Below the pieces are notes generated by a model. It was not told the origin of the DNA and ran no database searches. It saw nothing but the letters and a program-made list of their open reading frames with translations. A stretch of 14,611 nt of DNA, from the NCBI GenBank assembly GCA_002310015.1, contig DBYQ01000063.1, positions 4,797 to 19,407 of the forward strand, given 5' to 3'. Positions 7,478 to 13,490 of the stretch are shown here, piece by piece. Source of the DNA: Bacteroidales bacterium UBA1182 (GTDB lineage: Bacteria; Bacteroidota; Bacteroidia; Bacteroidales; Bacteroidaceae). A program made the translations under genes and the position numbers. Positions within the stretch are counted from its first letter, which is position 1. Each line of letters opens with the position of its first letter.

Positions 7478-8284
7478 ATGAAAAGGATTACTGATTGGTT
7501 GCTCTGCCTGCTGTGTGTCGCCATCCTCATTTCATGCAGCACGGTGGCATTTACCGGACGCAAGAGGATGCTGCTCTATTCAAACAGTGAGATAGCTTCA
7601 TTGTCAACGCAGTCCTATTACGAGTTCATGTCCACATCGGCCCCATCGACAAACATGGTTACTACGTCAATGATACGGGATGTGGGCAACCGTCTGGCTA
7701 AAGCTTTGGACAGATATCTGGCTGCCAAAGGTGAAACAGATTTGCTTGATGACATCAAGTGGGAGTTCTATCTGGTGCGCAGTAATCAGGCCAACGCCTT
7801 CTGCCTGCCGGACGGCAAGGTGGTATTCTACGAGGGAATCATGCCTGTGCTTACCACACCTGACCTGATTGCCGTGGTTATGTCACATGAGATGGGCCAT
7901 GCCATAGCACGTCACGGCAACGAGCGTATGACACAGCAGGCTCTGACAAACCTGGTGGGGGCAGTGACAGGGCAGATAATAGGCCTTAAGACATCAGAGA
8001 GCGGCCGGGTGCTTTTTGAGACGGCGTATGCCATAGGCAGCCAGTACGGCTATATGCTTCCTTTCTCGCGCAAACATGAACTGGAGGCCGATGAAATAGG
8101 GCTTTACATCATGGCTATTGCAGGCTATGACATAACTCAGGCACCCTTGCTTTGGGAAAAGATGGCTCAGGCCAAGACCACCGATGTGCCGGAAGTCTTG
8201 AGCACCCATCCAAGTGACGCCAAGAGAATGAAAAACCTTGAAAAACTGATAGAAAAGGCACGTAAGTATTCCAAATCAAATTAG
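7478..8284 (+). CDS. M48-family metalloprotease lipoprotein (268 aa)
   Basis: A zinc endopeptidase of the M48 family, anchored in the envelope by lipidation and probably acting in outer-membrane protein quality control like BepA/LoiP. The signal peptide ends in lipobox LISC, with C20 the lipidated residue. NAFCLPDGKVVFYEG (106-120) precedes the HEMGH zinc motif (137-141); ELEAD (201-205) supplies the third ligand E201 and conserved D205; STHPSDAKR (242-250) is the family C-terminal motif. The ATG at 7478 is preferred to a TTG three codons upstream because it gives a normal lipoprotein signal peptide. The gene lies 17 bases after xseB and is likely co-transcribed with it. No clear terminator follows before the GH10 promoter. 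Confidence 0.9.
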   Translation: MKRITDWLLCLLCVAILISCSTVAFTGRKRMLLYSNSEIASLSTQSYYEFMSTSAPSTNMVTTSMIRDVGNRLAKALDRYLAAKGETDLLDDIKWEFYLVRSNQANAFCLPDGKVVFYEGIMPVLTTPDLIAVVMSHEMGHAIARHGNERMTQQALTNLVGAVTGQIIGLKTSESGRVLFETAYAIGSQYGYMLPFSRKHELEADEIGLYIMAIAGYDITQAPLLWEKMAQAKTTDVPEVLSTHPSDAKRMKNLEKLIEKARKYSKSN

Positions 8285-8300
8285 GAGTGAACTTGCTCCG

Positions 8301-8332
8301 TTTGTCCGGATGTATTTTATTTCATATATTTG
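8301..8332 (+). promoter_or_regulatory. Consensus Bacteroidota promoter of the GH10 xylanase gene
   Basis: TTTG at 8301-8304, a 20-base spacer, and TATATTTG at 8325-8332 match the Bacteroides TTTG / TAnnTTTG consensus in full. Start would be near 8338, giving an A/T-rich 5' untranslated region of about 68 bases. This is the best promoter match in the window. Confidence 0.75.
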
Positions 8333-8405
8333 CCGATGCTAATGGCTGATATATAAGCCGACTGCTTATTCATAATTCATTTACTAACTAAATCAATAGA
8401 CAAAA

Positions 8406-9557
8406 ATGAGATTTTTCAAGACAACAGTTTGCGCTATGGCTCTTGCCCTTTGCGCAGGAGTGCAGGCTCAAGGCCTTAAGGATGCTTACCAGGATTATTT
8501 TTCTGTTGGCGTTGCAGTCAATATGAGAAATTTAAGTAATGACAAGCATGTGGAGATAATTAAGACCAACTACAACAGCATAACTGCTGAGAATGACTTC
8601 AAGCCTCAGTCAGTACAACCTCAGGAGGGCCAGTGGAATTTCCGTAACGCTGATGCCATAGCTGATTTCTGCCGTGAGAACGGAATCAAGTTGCGTGGTC
8701 ACTGCCTTGCATGGCATAGTCAGGTAGGCCGCTGGATGTTTGAGGGTGCCAATGGCGGTCAGGCTACCAAGGAGGAACTATATGCAAGAATGAAGACACA
8801 CATTACAACCGTAATGCAGCGTTACGGCGATATTATCTATTGTTGGGATGTGGTGAACGAGGCCGTTTCAGATGGTGGTGCAGATCCTCTACGCAATTCT
8901 CAATGGAAGCAGATTGCAGGTGGTGATGAGTTCATCCGCAAGGCATTTGAGTTTGCCAGGGAGGCTGATCCCAACGCTCTGCTGTTCTACAATGACTACA
9001 ATGCTGCTGTGCCTGAGAAGCGTGACAAGATTTACAATATGGTCAAGGAGATAAAAGAGGCCGGAGTGCCGATTGACGGTATAGGAATGCAGGGACACTT
9101 CAGTGTTTATGAGCCTTCACTTGAGGATATTGAAGCTGCAATTGAAAAATATTCAGAGATTGTTGACCATATTCAGTTCACTGAACTTGACATACGCCTG
9201 AACCGTGAAATGGGCGGCGGTCTTAATATGAACCGTCAGGGTGAGGAGCTTACTCCAGAAAGAAAGAAAATGTTTGATGACAAATATACCGGTTTCTTTG
9301 AGGTGTTGCGTCGTCATGCCGATGTCATAGATGTGGTTACCTTCTGGAATGTATGTGATGCGGATTCTTGGGTAGGTGTTTCAAACTATCCGCTGTTGTT
9401 TGACAAAAATTCAGATCCCAAGGACACATACTATAAGGTTCGAGATTTCGCTCCGACCAAGGAGGAAAAGAAGGCTGCTAACAAGTCCAAGAAAAAGGCT
9501 GCCAACAAGGCTGCTGATGAAAAGGCTGCTCTTGCACAGAAGAATTTCAAAAAGTGA
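8406..9557 (+). CDS. Secreted GH10 endo-1,4-beta-xylanase (383 aa)
   Basis: A retaining endo-xylanase that cuts the xylan backbone. Residues 1-22 are a signal peptide (ALALCAGVQAQ), with no lipobox, so it is periplasmic or secreted. A single GH10 barrel spans about 25-348. Conserved segments are ENDFKPQSVQP (62-72), RGHCLAWHSQ (97-106), CWDVVNEA with acid/base E152 (146-153), and TELDIR with nucleophile E260 (259-264), then FWNVCDADSW (313-322). There is no carbohydrate-binding module. The C-terminal tail (351-383) is Lys/Ala-rich (KKAANK repeated) and unlike a T9SS sorting domain. The gene has its own promoter and a strong terminator, so it is monocistronic. The neighbouring esterases and GH43 point to arabinoxylan as the substrate. 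Confidence 0.95.
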   Translation: MRFFKTTVCAMALALCAGVQAQGLKDAYQDYFSVGVAVNMRNLSNDKHVEIIKTNYNSITAENDFKPQSVQPQEGQWNFRNADAIADFCRENGIKLRGHCLAWHSQVGRWMFEGANGGQATKEELYARMKTHITTVMQRYGDIIYCWDVVNEAVSDGGADPLRNSQWKQIAGGDEFIRKAFEFAREADPNALLFYNDYNAAVPEKRDKIYNMVKEIKEAGVPIDGIGMQGHFSVYEPSLEDIEAAIEKYSEIVDHIQFTELDIRLNREMGGGLNMNRQGEELTPERKKMFDDKYTGFFEVLRRHADVIDVVTFWNVCDADSWVGVSNYPLLFDKNSDPKDTYYKVRDFAPTKEEKKAANKSKKKAANKAADEKAALAQKNFKK

Positions 9558-9576
9558 TTTCGTATATTTTCTGTAT

Positions 9577-9614
9577 AAAAGGCGGGTCGGATTGTGGCTG
9601 ACCCGCTTTTTTTT
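9577..9614 (+). terminator. Strong rho-independent terminator after GH10
   Basis: GCGGGTC (9582-9588) pairs with GACCCGC (9600-9606), extended inward by a G-U and a G-C pair, and is followed by eight T residues (9607-9614), with matching A residues on the 5' side. It starts 24 bases after the GH10 stop. Confidence 0.9.
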
Positions 9615-9623
9615 AGTTCTGTA

Positions 9624-9655
9624 TTGACTATAATGGATTTTTATTATTAAGTTTG
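9624..9655 (+). promoter_or_regulatory. Putative promoter of the esterase operon
   Basis: TTG at 9624-9626, a 21-base spacer, and TAAGTTTG at 9648-9655 fit the Bacteroidota consensus. It lies just after the GH10 terminator and 33 bases before the first possible start codon of the esterase. Confidence 0.6.
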
Positions 9656-9687
9656 CATTCCTGCAAAGAATTCAATAACCAAATCAA

Positions 9688-10959
9688 ATGATAGAAAAAA
9701 TGAAAAAAATTATCCTTTCTCTTATGGCACTGGCTACAGTGTCAGCTTATGCACAGTTCGGTGGCGGTCGTGGCGGTAATCCCACAGTACCTTCAGTAAC
9801 TGAGAATGTAACTGAGGATTTCAAGCCCGCATTGAACAATCAGAGTGGTCATCAGTATCCTATGGTAAACTCACAGCGCATGGTTCGTGCTCAGATTTCA
9901 GCCCCCAACGCTACTGCTGTAGGTCTTGACATAGACGGTAAGATTTATTCAATGAGCAAGAATGAGAATGGTGTCTGGACCGGTACATCTGCTCCGCAGG
10001 ATCCGGGTTTCCACTACTATCAGCTCAATATTGACGGTGCCAGTGTACCGGATCCGGGAAGCCTCTATTACTATGGCGCAAGCCGTTGGGGCAGCGGAAT
10101 CGAGGTTCCGTCAGATGACCAGGATTTCTGGCAGGTAAAGAATGTTCCGCAGGGAAGCATGAACGAGGTTTTCTACTGGTCGACAGTAACAGAGAGCATG
10201 CGTCACTGCTACATCTACTTCCCCAATGAGTATTACACAAACACCACCAAGAAGTTCCCGGTTCTGTACCTGATGCATGGTATGGGTGAGAACGAGCACG
10301 GTTGGGCAGAGCAGGGCCATACCGCTCAGATCATGGATAACCTGATTGCTGAGAAGAAGGCTGTTCCGTTCATCATCGTTATTGATTGTCTTGATGCACG
10401 TGCTGCAGGTCAGCAGGGCGGTCAGGGCGGCTTCGGCGGCTTTGGCGGCTTTGGTGGTCCCAGTGCTGAGGCTCAGGCTCCTCAGGGACAGCGTCCTCAG
10501 GGTCAAGGTCAGGGTGGCCAGCGTCGTATGGGCGGTGGCGGCTTCATGATGGGCGGTGCATTCCAGGATGTACTGATCAAGGACATCATCCCCATGGTTG
10601 AGAAGAACTACCGTGTAATTGCTGATACCCAGCATCGCGCTATGGCAGGTCTGTCAATGGGTGGTATGACCACACATTCAGTTACCCTTGCCAATCCTAC
10701 CACATTCGCATATGTAGGTATGTTCAGCGGTGGTACATTCAGCGTTTCAGAGCTTGAGAACAATGATGATTTCAAGAAGACAAACAAGGCTCTCTTCATG
10801 AGCTGCGGCGGTAAGGAGAACATGGGTGTTATGGAGGCTGCCGAGAACCTCAAGAAGATAGGTATCAACGCTACCGGTTACATCTCAGAGGGTACCGCTC
10901 ACGAGTGGCACACATGGCGTCGCAGCCTGTACCAGTTCGTACAGCTCTGCTTCAAATGA
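9688..10959 (+). CDS. CE1-type esterase with E-set N-domain and Gly-rich insert (423 aa)
   Basis: A secreted esterase, probably removing feruloyl or acetyl groups from xylan; the precise ester is not determinable here. Residues 5-23 are a signal peptide; Met5 (9700) is as good a start as Met1. A short FGGGRGG stretch follows. Residues about 44-150 form an E-set/CBM48-like domain (YPMVNSQ, GVWTGT, GFHYYQLNIDG). The alpha/beta hydrolase domain (about 155-423) has the HGMGENEHGW oxyanion region (197-206), nucleophile S323 in GLSMGG and H405 in GTAHEWHTWRR. Residues 238-290 are a Gly/Gln/Pro-rich low-complexity insert (GGFGGFGGFGG, QGQRPQGQ) between the strand FIIVIDCLD and the helix FQDVLIKDIIP. 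The usual catalytic Asp position reads CGGKEN (373-378), with Glu or Asn rather than Asp. A paralogue follows 33 bases downstream. Confidence 0.88.
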   Translation: MIEKMKKIILSLMALATVSAYAQFGGGRGGNPTVPSVTENVTEDFKPALNNQSGHQYPMVNSQRMVRAQISAPNATAVGLDIDGKIYSMSKNENGVWTGTSAPQDPGFHYYQLNIDGASVPDPGSLYYYGASRWGSGIEVPSDDQDFWQVKNVPQGSMNEVFYWSTVTESMRHCYIYFPNEYYTNTTKKFPVLYLMHGMGENEHGWAEQGHTAQIMDNLIAEKKAVPFIIVIDCLDARAAGQQGGQGGFGGFGGFGGPSAEAQAPQGQRPQGQGQGGQRRMGGGGFMMGGAFQDVLIKDIIPMVEKNYRVIADTQHRAMAGLSMGGMTTHSVTLANPTTFAYVGMFSGGTFSVSELENNDDFKKTNKALFMSCGGKENMGVMEAAENLKKIGINATGYISEGTAHEWHTWRRSLYQFVQLCFK

Positions 10960-10992
10960 TTATATCTTTAACCTATAAACCAATTCAGTAAA

Positions 10993-12255
10993 ATGAGAAA
11001 ATTTGCAGTTGTTTTCAGTGCTGCCCTTATGACAGCCGGCTTCTGTGTAGCACAGGAGATCAAGGAGGACTTCAAGCCTTCTACCAAGAATCAGCCCCAG
11101 CAGGAGTATCCTATGGTTAACTCTCAGGGTTATGCACGTTTCCGCATCGTTGCTCCCAATGCACAGTCCGTATCAGTAGGTCTGGGTCTGGGCGGCACCA
11201 ACGGTGGCACAGATCTTAAGAAGGATGAAAACGGCGTTTGGACCGGTACTACATCACAGCCTCTGGATGAGGGTTTCCACTACTATCATCTGACAATTGA
11301 CGGCGGTACATTCAATGACCCCGGTACCAATAACTACTACGGCTCAACCCGTTGGGAGAGCGGTATTGAGATTCCTGCCAAGGATCAGGCTTTCTATGAG
11401 GAGCGCAACATCCCGCACGGCTTTGTACAGCAGATTCTGGTTTGGTCAGAGAGCACCAACAGCCTGCGTCGCGCATTCGTTTACACACCTCCTACATATC
11501 ATGCTGACAAGGCCGATGTAAAGTATCCGGTTCTCTATCTGCAGCACGGTTGGGGTGAGGACGAGACCGCTTGGATGACCCAGGGTCACGCTAACCTTAT
11601 TCTTGATAACCTGATTGCTGAGGGTAAGATCAAGCCTTTCATCGTAGTCTGCACATACGGTATGACCAATGAGGGCTTCCGTCCCGGTGGCATGGGTGGC
11701 GGTATGCGTCGTCCCGCCGGTGGTGCAGGTGCTCCCGGTGCACGTCCCGCAGGTGGTCCCGATGCTGAGGCTCAGGCTCCCGCAGCTGGCGTACGTCCTC
11801 AGGGACAGCGTCCCGCAGGTGGTGGCGGCTTTGGCGGATTCGGCAGCAACGCCGGTTTCCAGACATTCCTCTGCGATGAGCTCATTCCTTATGTAGATTC
11901 TCACTTCCGCACTCTTGCCAACAAGGAGAACCGCGCTATGGCCGGTCTGTCAATGGGTGGTATGGAGACTCACTCAATTACTCTGGCACGTCCCGAGATG
12001 TTCGGTTACTATGGTCTGCTTTCAGGCGGTACCTATAGCCCCTCAGAGATTGCTGACAAGAAGCAGGTTAAGAAGATCTTCATGGGTTGCGGCAGCAAGG
12101 AAAATGCTGATGGAACAATGAATGCAGCCAAGACAATGAAGGAGGCTGGTTTCGATGCAATGGGTTATGTATCAGAGGGTACTGCTCATGAGTTCCTGAC
12201 CTGGAGACGTTGCCTCTATCAGATGGCTCAGTTCTTCTGGGGCACAGGAAAGTAA
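10993..12255 (+). CDS. CE1-type esterase, paralogue of the preceding gene (420 aa)
   Basis: Second esterase of the tandem pair, same architecture: signal peptide 1-20 (ending CVAQ), E-set N-domain about 25-140 (YPMVNSQ, GVWTGT, GFHYYHLTIDGG), then alpha/beta hydrolase. Visible are HGWGEDETAW (185-194), nucleophile S320 in GLSMGG and H399 in GTAHEFLTWRR. As in its neighbour, the acid position reads CGSKEN (366-371). Its low-complexity insert lies at the same site (about 224-287) but is richer in Ala, Arg and Pro (RRPAGGAGAPGARPAGG, then VRPQGQRPAGGGGFGGFG). No separate promoter is evident in the 33-base gap, so the two are probably co-transcribed. The pair likely differs in substrate, for example feruloyl versus acetyl or different side chains; this is inference. 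Confidence 0.88.
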   Translation: MRKFAVVFSAALMTAGFCVAQEIKEDFKPSTKNQPQQEYPMVNSQGYARFRIVAPNAQSVSVGLGLGGTNGGTDLKKDENGVWTGTTSQPLDEGFHYYHLTIDGGTFNDPGTNNYYGSTRWESGIEIPAKDQAFYEERNIPHGFVQQILVWSESTNSLRRAFVYTPPTYHADKADVKYPVLYLQHGWGEDETAWMTQGHANLILDNLIAEGKIKPFIVVCTYGMTNEGFRPGGMGGGMRRPAGGAGAPGARPAGGPDAEAQAPAAGVRPQGQRPAGGGGFGGFGSNAGFQTFLCDELIPYVDSHFRTLANKENRAMAGLSMGGMETHSITLARPEMFGYYGLLSGGTYSPSEIADKKQVKKIFMGCGSKENADGTMNAAKTMKEAGFDAMGYVSEGTAHEFLTWRRCLYQMAQFFWGTGK

Positions 12256-12275
12256 TTCTTTCTGCATTATTATTA

Positions 12276-12312
12276 AAACAGCCGGTTCCTTTACGGGGCC
12301 GGTTGTTTTTTT
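12276..12312 (+). terminator. Rho-independent terminator of the esterase operon
   Basis: AACAGCCGG (12277-12285) pairs with CCGGTTGTT (12299-12307) through one G-U pair, with partial pairing inside the loop, and the T-run extends to 12312. It begins about 20 bases after the second esterase stop. Confidence 0.85.
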
Positions 12313-12331
12313 GTTCCATTTTAGTTATTAA

Positions 12332-12365
12332 TTGTACAAATTATTAACTATTTGTTGTATCTTAG
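12332..12365 (+). promoter_or_regulatory. Tentative promoter of the lipoprotein-GH43 operon
   Basis: TTG at 12332-12334 and TATCTTAG at 12358-12365 resemble the Bacteroidota elements, but the spacer is 23 bases and the -7 box is imperfect. A promoter is expected here because a strong terminator lies just upstream. Confidence 0.3.
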
Positions 12366-12424
12366 CGAGCCAAATGTGCAAACAATCATTTTTATTATAA
12401 ACCTAATTTTATCCAAAGTTCACT

Positions 12425-13474
12425 ATGAACAGAAAATTCAAACTTATTCTGGCGGTAGGAATGGCAACAGTTTTGGTTGGTTGCGGTTCCAACGGTTCAA
12501 AGATTGATCCGTCTCGCGTAGCCAACAGAAATGTTGAGTACGACCAGTATTTTACAGAGATTAAGGCCGATGCCGCACCGGCCAAACCTGATGAAAAGGG
12601 CTTTATCCGTCGTTGGACTATCATTGAGCCCATCAACAAACCTAACAGCGGCAATACAGTGTTTACTGACAGTTACATCCTGGCAGAGTTGACCAAGGAA
12701 TATTTCAAGGGTCAGTTTACAAATGATATCAAATCACTTCCCAAGACAGGTGATGAGGTAATAGTTGAGACAGAGGCTCCTCGTGCAGGTGGCCGTGGCG
12801 GTTTCGGCGGTTTTGGTGGCGGTGCTCCTCAGGGTGCCGGTGCTGGTCAGGCTCGTCCTCAGGGTGCAGGTGCTGGCCAGGCTCGTCCTCAGGGTGCTCC
12901 TGGTGCCGGTGCTCCCGGTGCAGGTCAGGCACGTCCTCAGGGCGCTCCTCAGGGTGCTCCCGCAGGTGCCGGTCAGGGTCGTCCCCAGGGTGCTCCTCAG
13001 GGTATGGGCGGATTCGGCGGCTTTGGTGGCGGCATGATGGGTGGCGGTGCTCCCGCTGCAGCAGCTGCTCCTGCTACTGTTAAGGATACCCTTACATGGC
13101 ACTCAGTTGACAGCAAGCTGTTCAACATCAAGCTTATCCGTTTTGCTCTTGGTTCATCAAACGGTCAGAAGCGTTATGGTCTTATCTTCAATGCTTTCAC
13201 AGTAATCAACGTAGATCAGGATGTAGTTGTACGTCTGGCTGCCGGTTCAAACGCATCATCAATTTGGTGGGTTAACGGTGAGAAGGTCCTGACACTGCAG
13301 GCTGACCGCCGTATGGTTGCTGATGACGGTATGTCAAAGCGTATCACTCTCAAGAAGGGTAAGAACCTGGTACGTGCCGCTGTCATCAACGGTCCTGGTA
13401 TGAGCGATATGTGCGCACGTTTCTACAATGAGGACGGCACAATCTTTAAGAACTACACCATCACTAACAATTAA
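12425..13474 (+). CDS. Lipoprotein with Gly/Pro/Gln-rich central repeat and jelly-roll-like C-domain (349 aa)
   Basis: Not recognised as a named protein. The signal peptide ends in lipobox LVGC with C20 lipidated, so it is membrane-anchored and possibly surface-exposed. Residues about 55-118 contain GFIRRWTIIEPI, recalling the W-x-x-x-G-P opening of galactose-binding-like modules attached to carbohydrate-active proteins. Residues 119-217 are almost entirely Gly, Ala, Pro, Gln and Arg, with GGFGGFGGG at both ends and repeated GAGQARPQGA units between. Residues about 220-349 look like a beta-sandwich: RYGLIFNAFTVINVDQDVVV, then SIWWVNGEKVL and ITLKKGKNLVRAAVIN, a pattern seen in PA14/galactose-binding-like domains. 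No catalytic motif is visible. With GH43 16 bases downstream, a glycan-binding or enzyme-scaffolding role is plausible but inferred. Confidence 0.7.
   Translation: MNRKFKLILAVGMATVLVGCGSNGSKIDPSRVANRNVEYDQYFTEIKADAAPAKPDEKGFIRRWTIIEPINKPNSGNTVFTDSYILAELTKEYFKGQFTNDIKSLPKTGDEVIVETEAPRAGGRGGFGGFGGGAPQGAGAGQARPQGAGAGQARPQGAPGAGAPGAGQARPQGAPQGAPAGAGQGRPQGAPQGMGGFGGFGGGMMGGGAPAAAAAPATVKDTLTWHSVDSKLFNIKLIRFALGSSNGQKRYGLIFNAFTVINVDQDVVVRLAAGSNASSIWWVNGEKVLTLQADRRMVADDGMSKRITLKKGKNLVRAAVINGPGMSDMCARFYNEDGTIFKNYTITNN
12782..13066 (+). repeat. In-frame low-complexity and tandem-repeat region inside the lipoprotein gene
   Basis: A 30-base unit encoding AGQARPQGAG is present almost exactly twice (12841-12870 and 12871-12900), differing at a few bases, then degrades into shorter GAP, GAG and PQG steps to about 13005. 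It is bracketed by GGTTTCGGCGG-like tracts encoding GGFGGFGGG. All steps keep the reading frame. Confidence 0.85.
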
Positions 13475-13490
13475 TTAATAGGATCAGAAT

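Noticed and set aside
8281..8300. Terminator after the M48 gene
   Set aside because: GGAG...CTCC can pair over only 4-5 bp and no T-tract follows.
8341..8360. Riboswitch or structured leader in the GH10 5' untranslated region
   Set aside because: Only a 4-bp GGCT/AGCC hairpin is visible in an A/T-rich leader; nothing matches a known riboswitch.
9456..9554. Type IX secretion C-terminal sorting domain on GH10
   Set aside because: The tail is short, Lys/Ala-rich and probably helical or disordered, unlike the beta-sandwich CTD with conserved motifs.
12841..13005. CRISPR-like array
   Set aside because: The repeats are in frame within a protein gene, have no unique spacers of constant length, and encode a low-complexity linker.
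10111..13102. Several open frames of 70-170 codons antisense or out of frame to the esterases and lipoprotein (for example minus strand 10111-10635, 11446-11904, 12734-13102)
   Set aside because: They follow from Gly/Pro/Gln codon repeats, which lack stop codons in other frames. Their translations are Thr/Ser/Leu- or Val/Leu-rich with no family resemblance.
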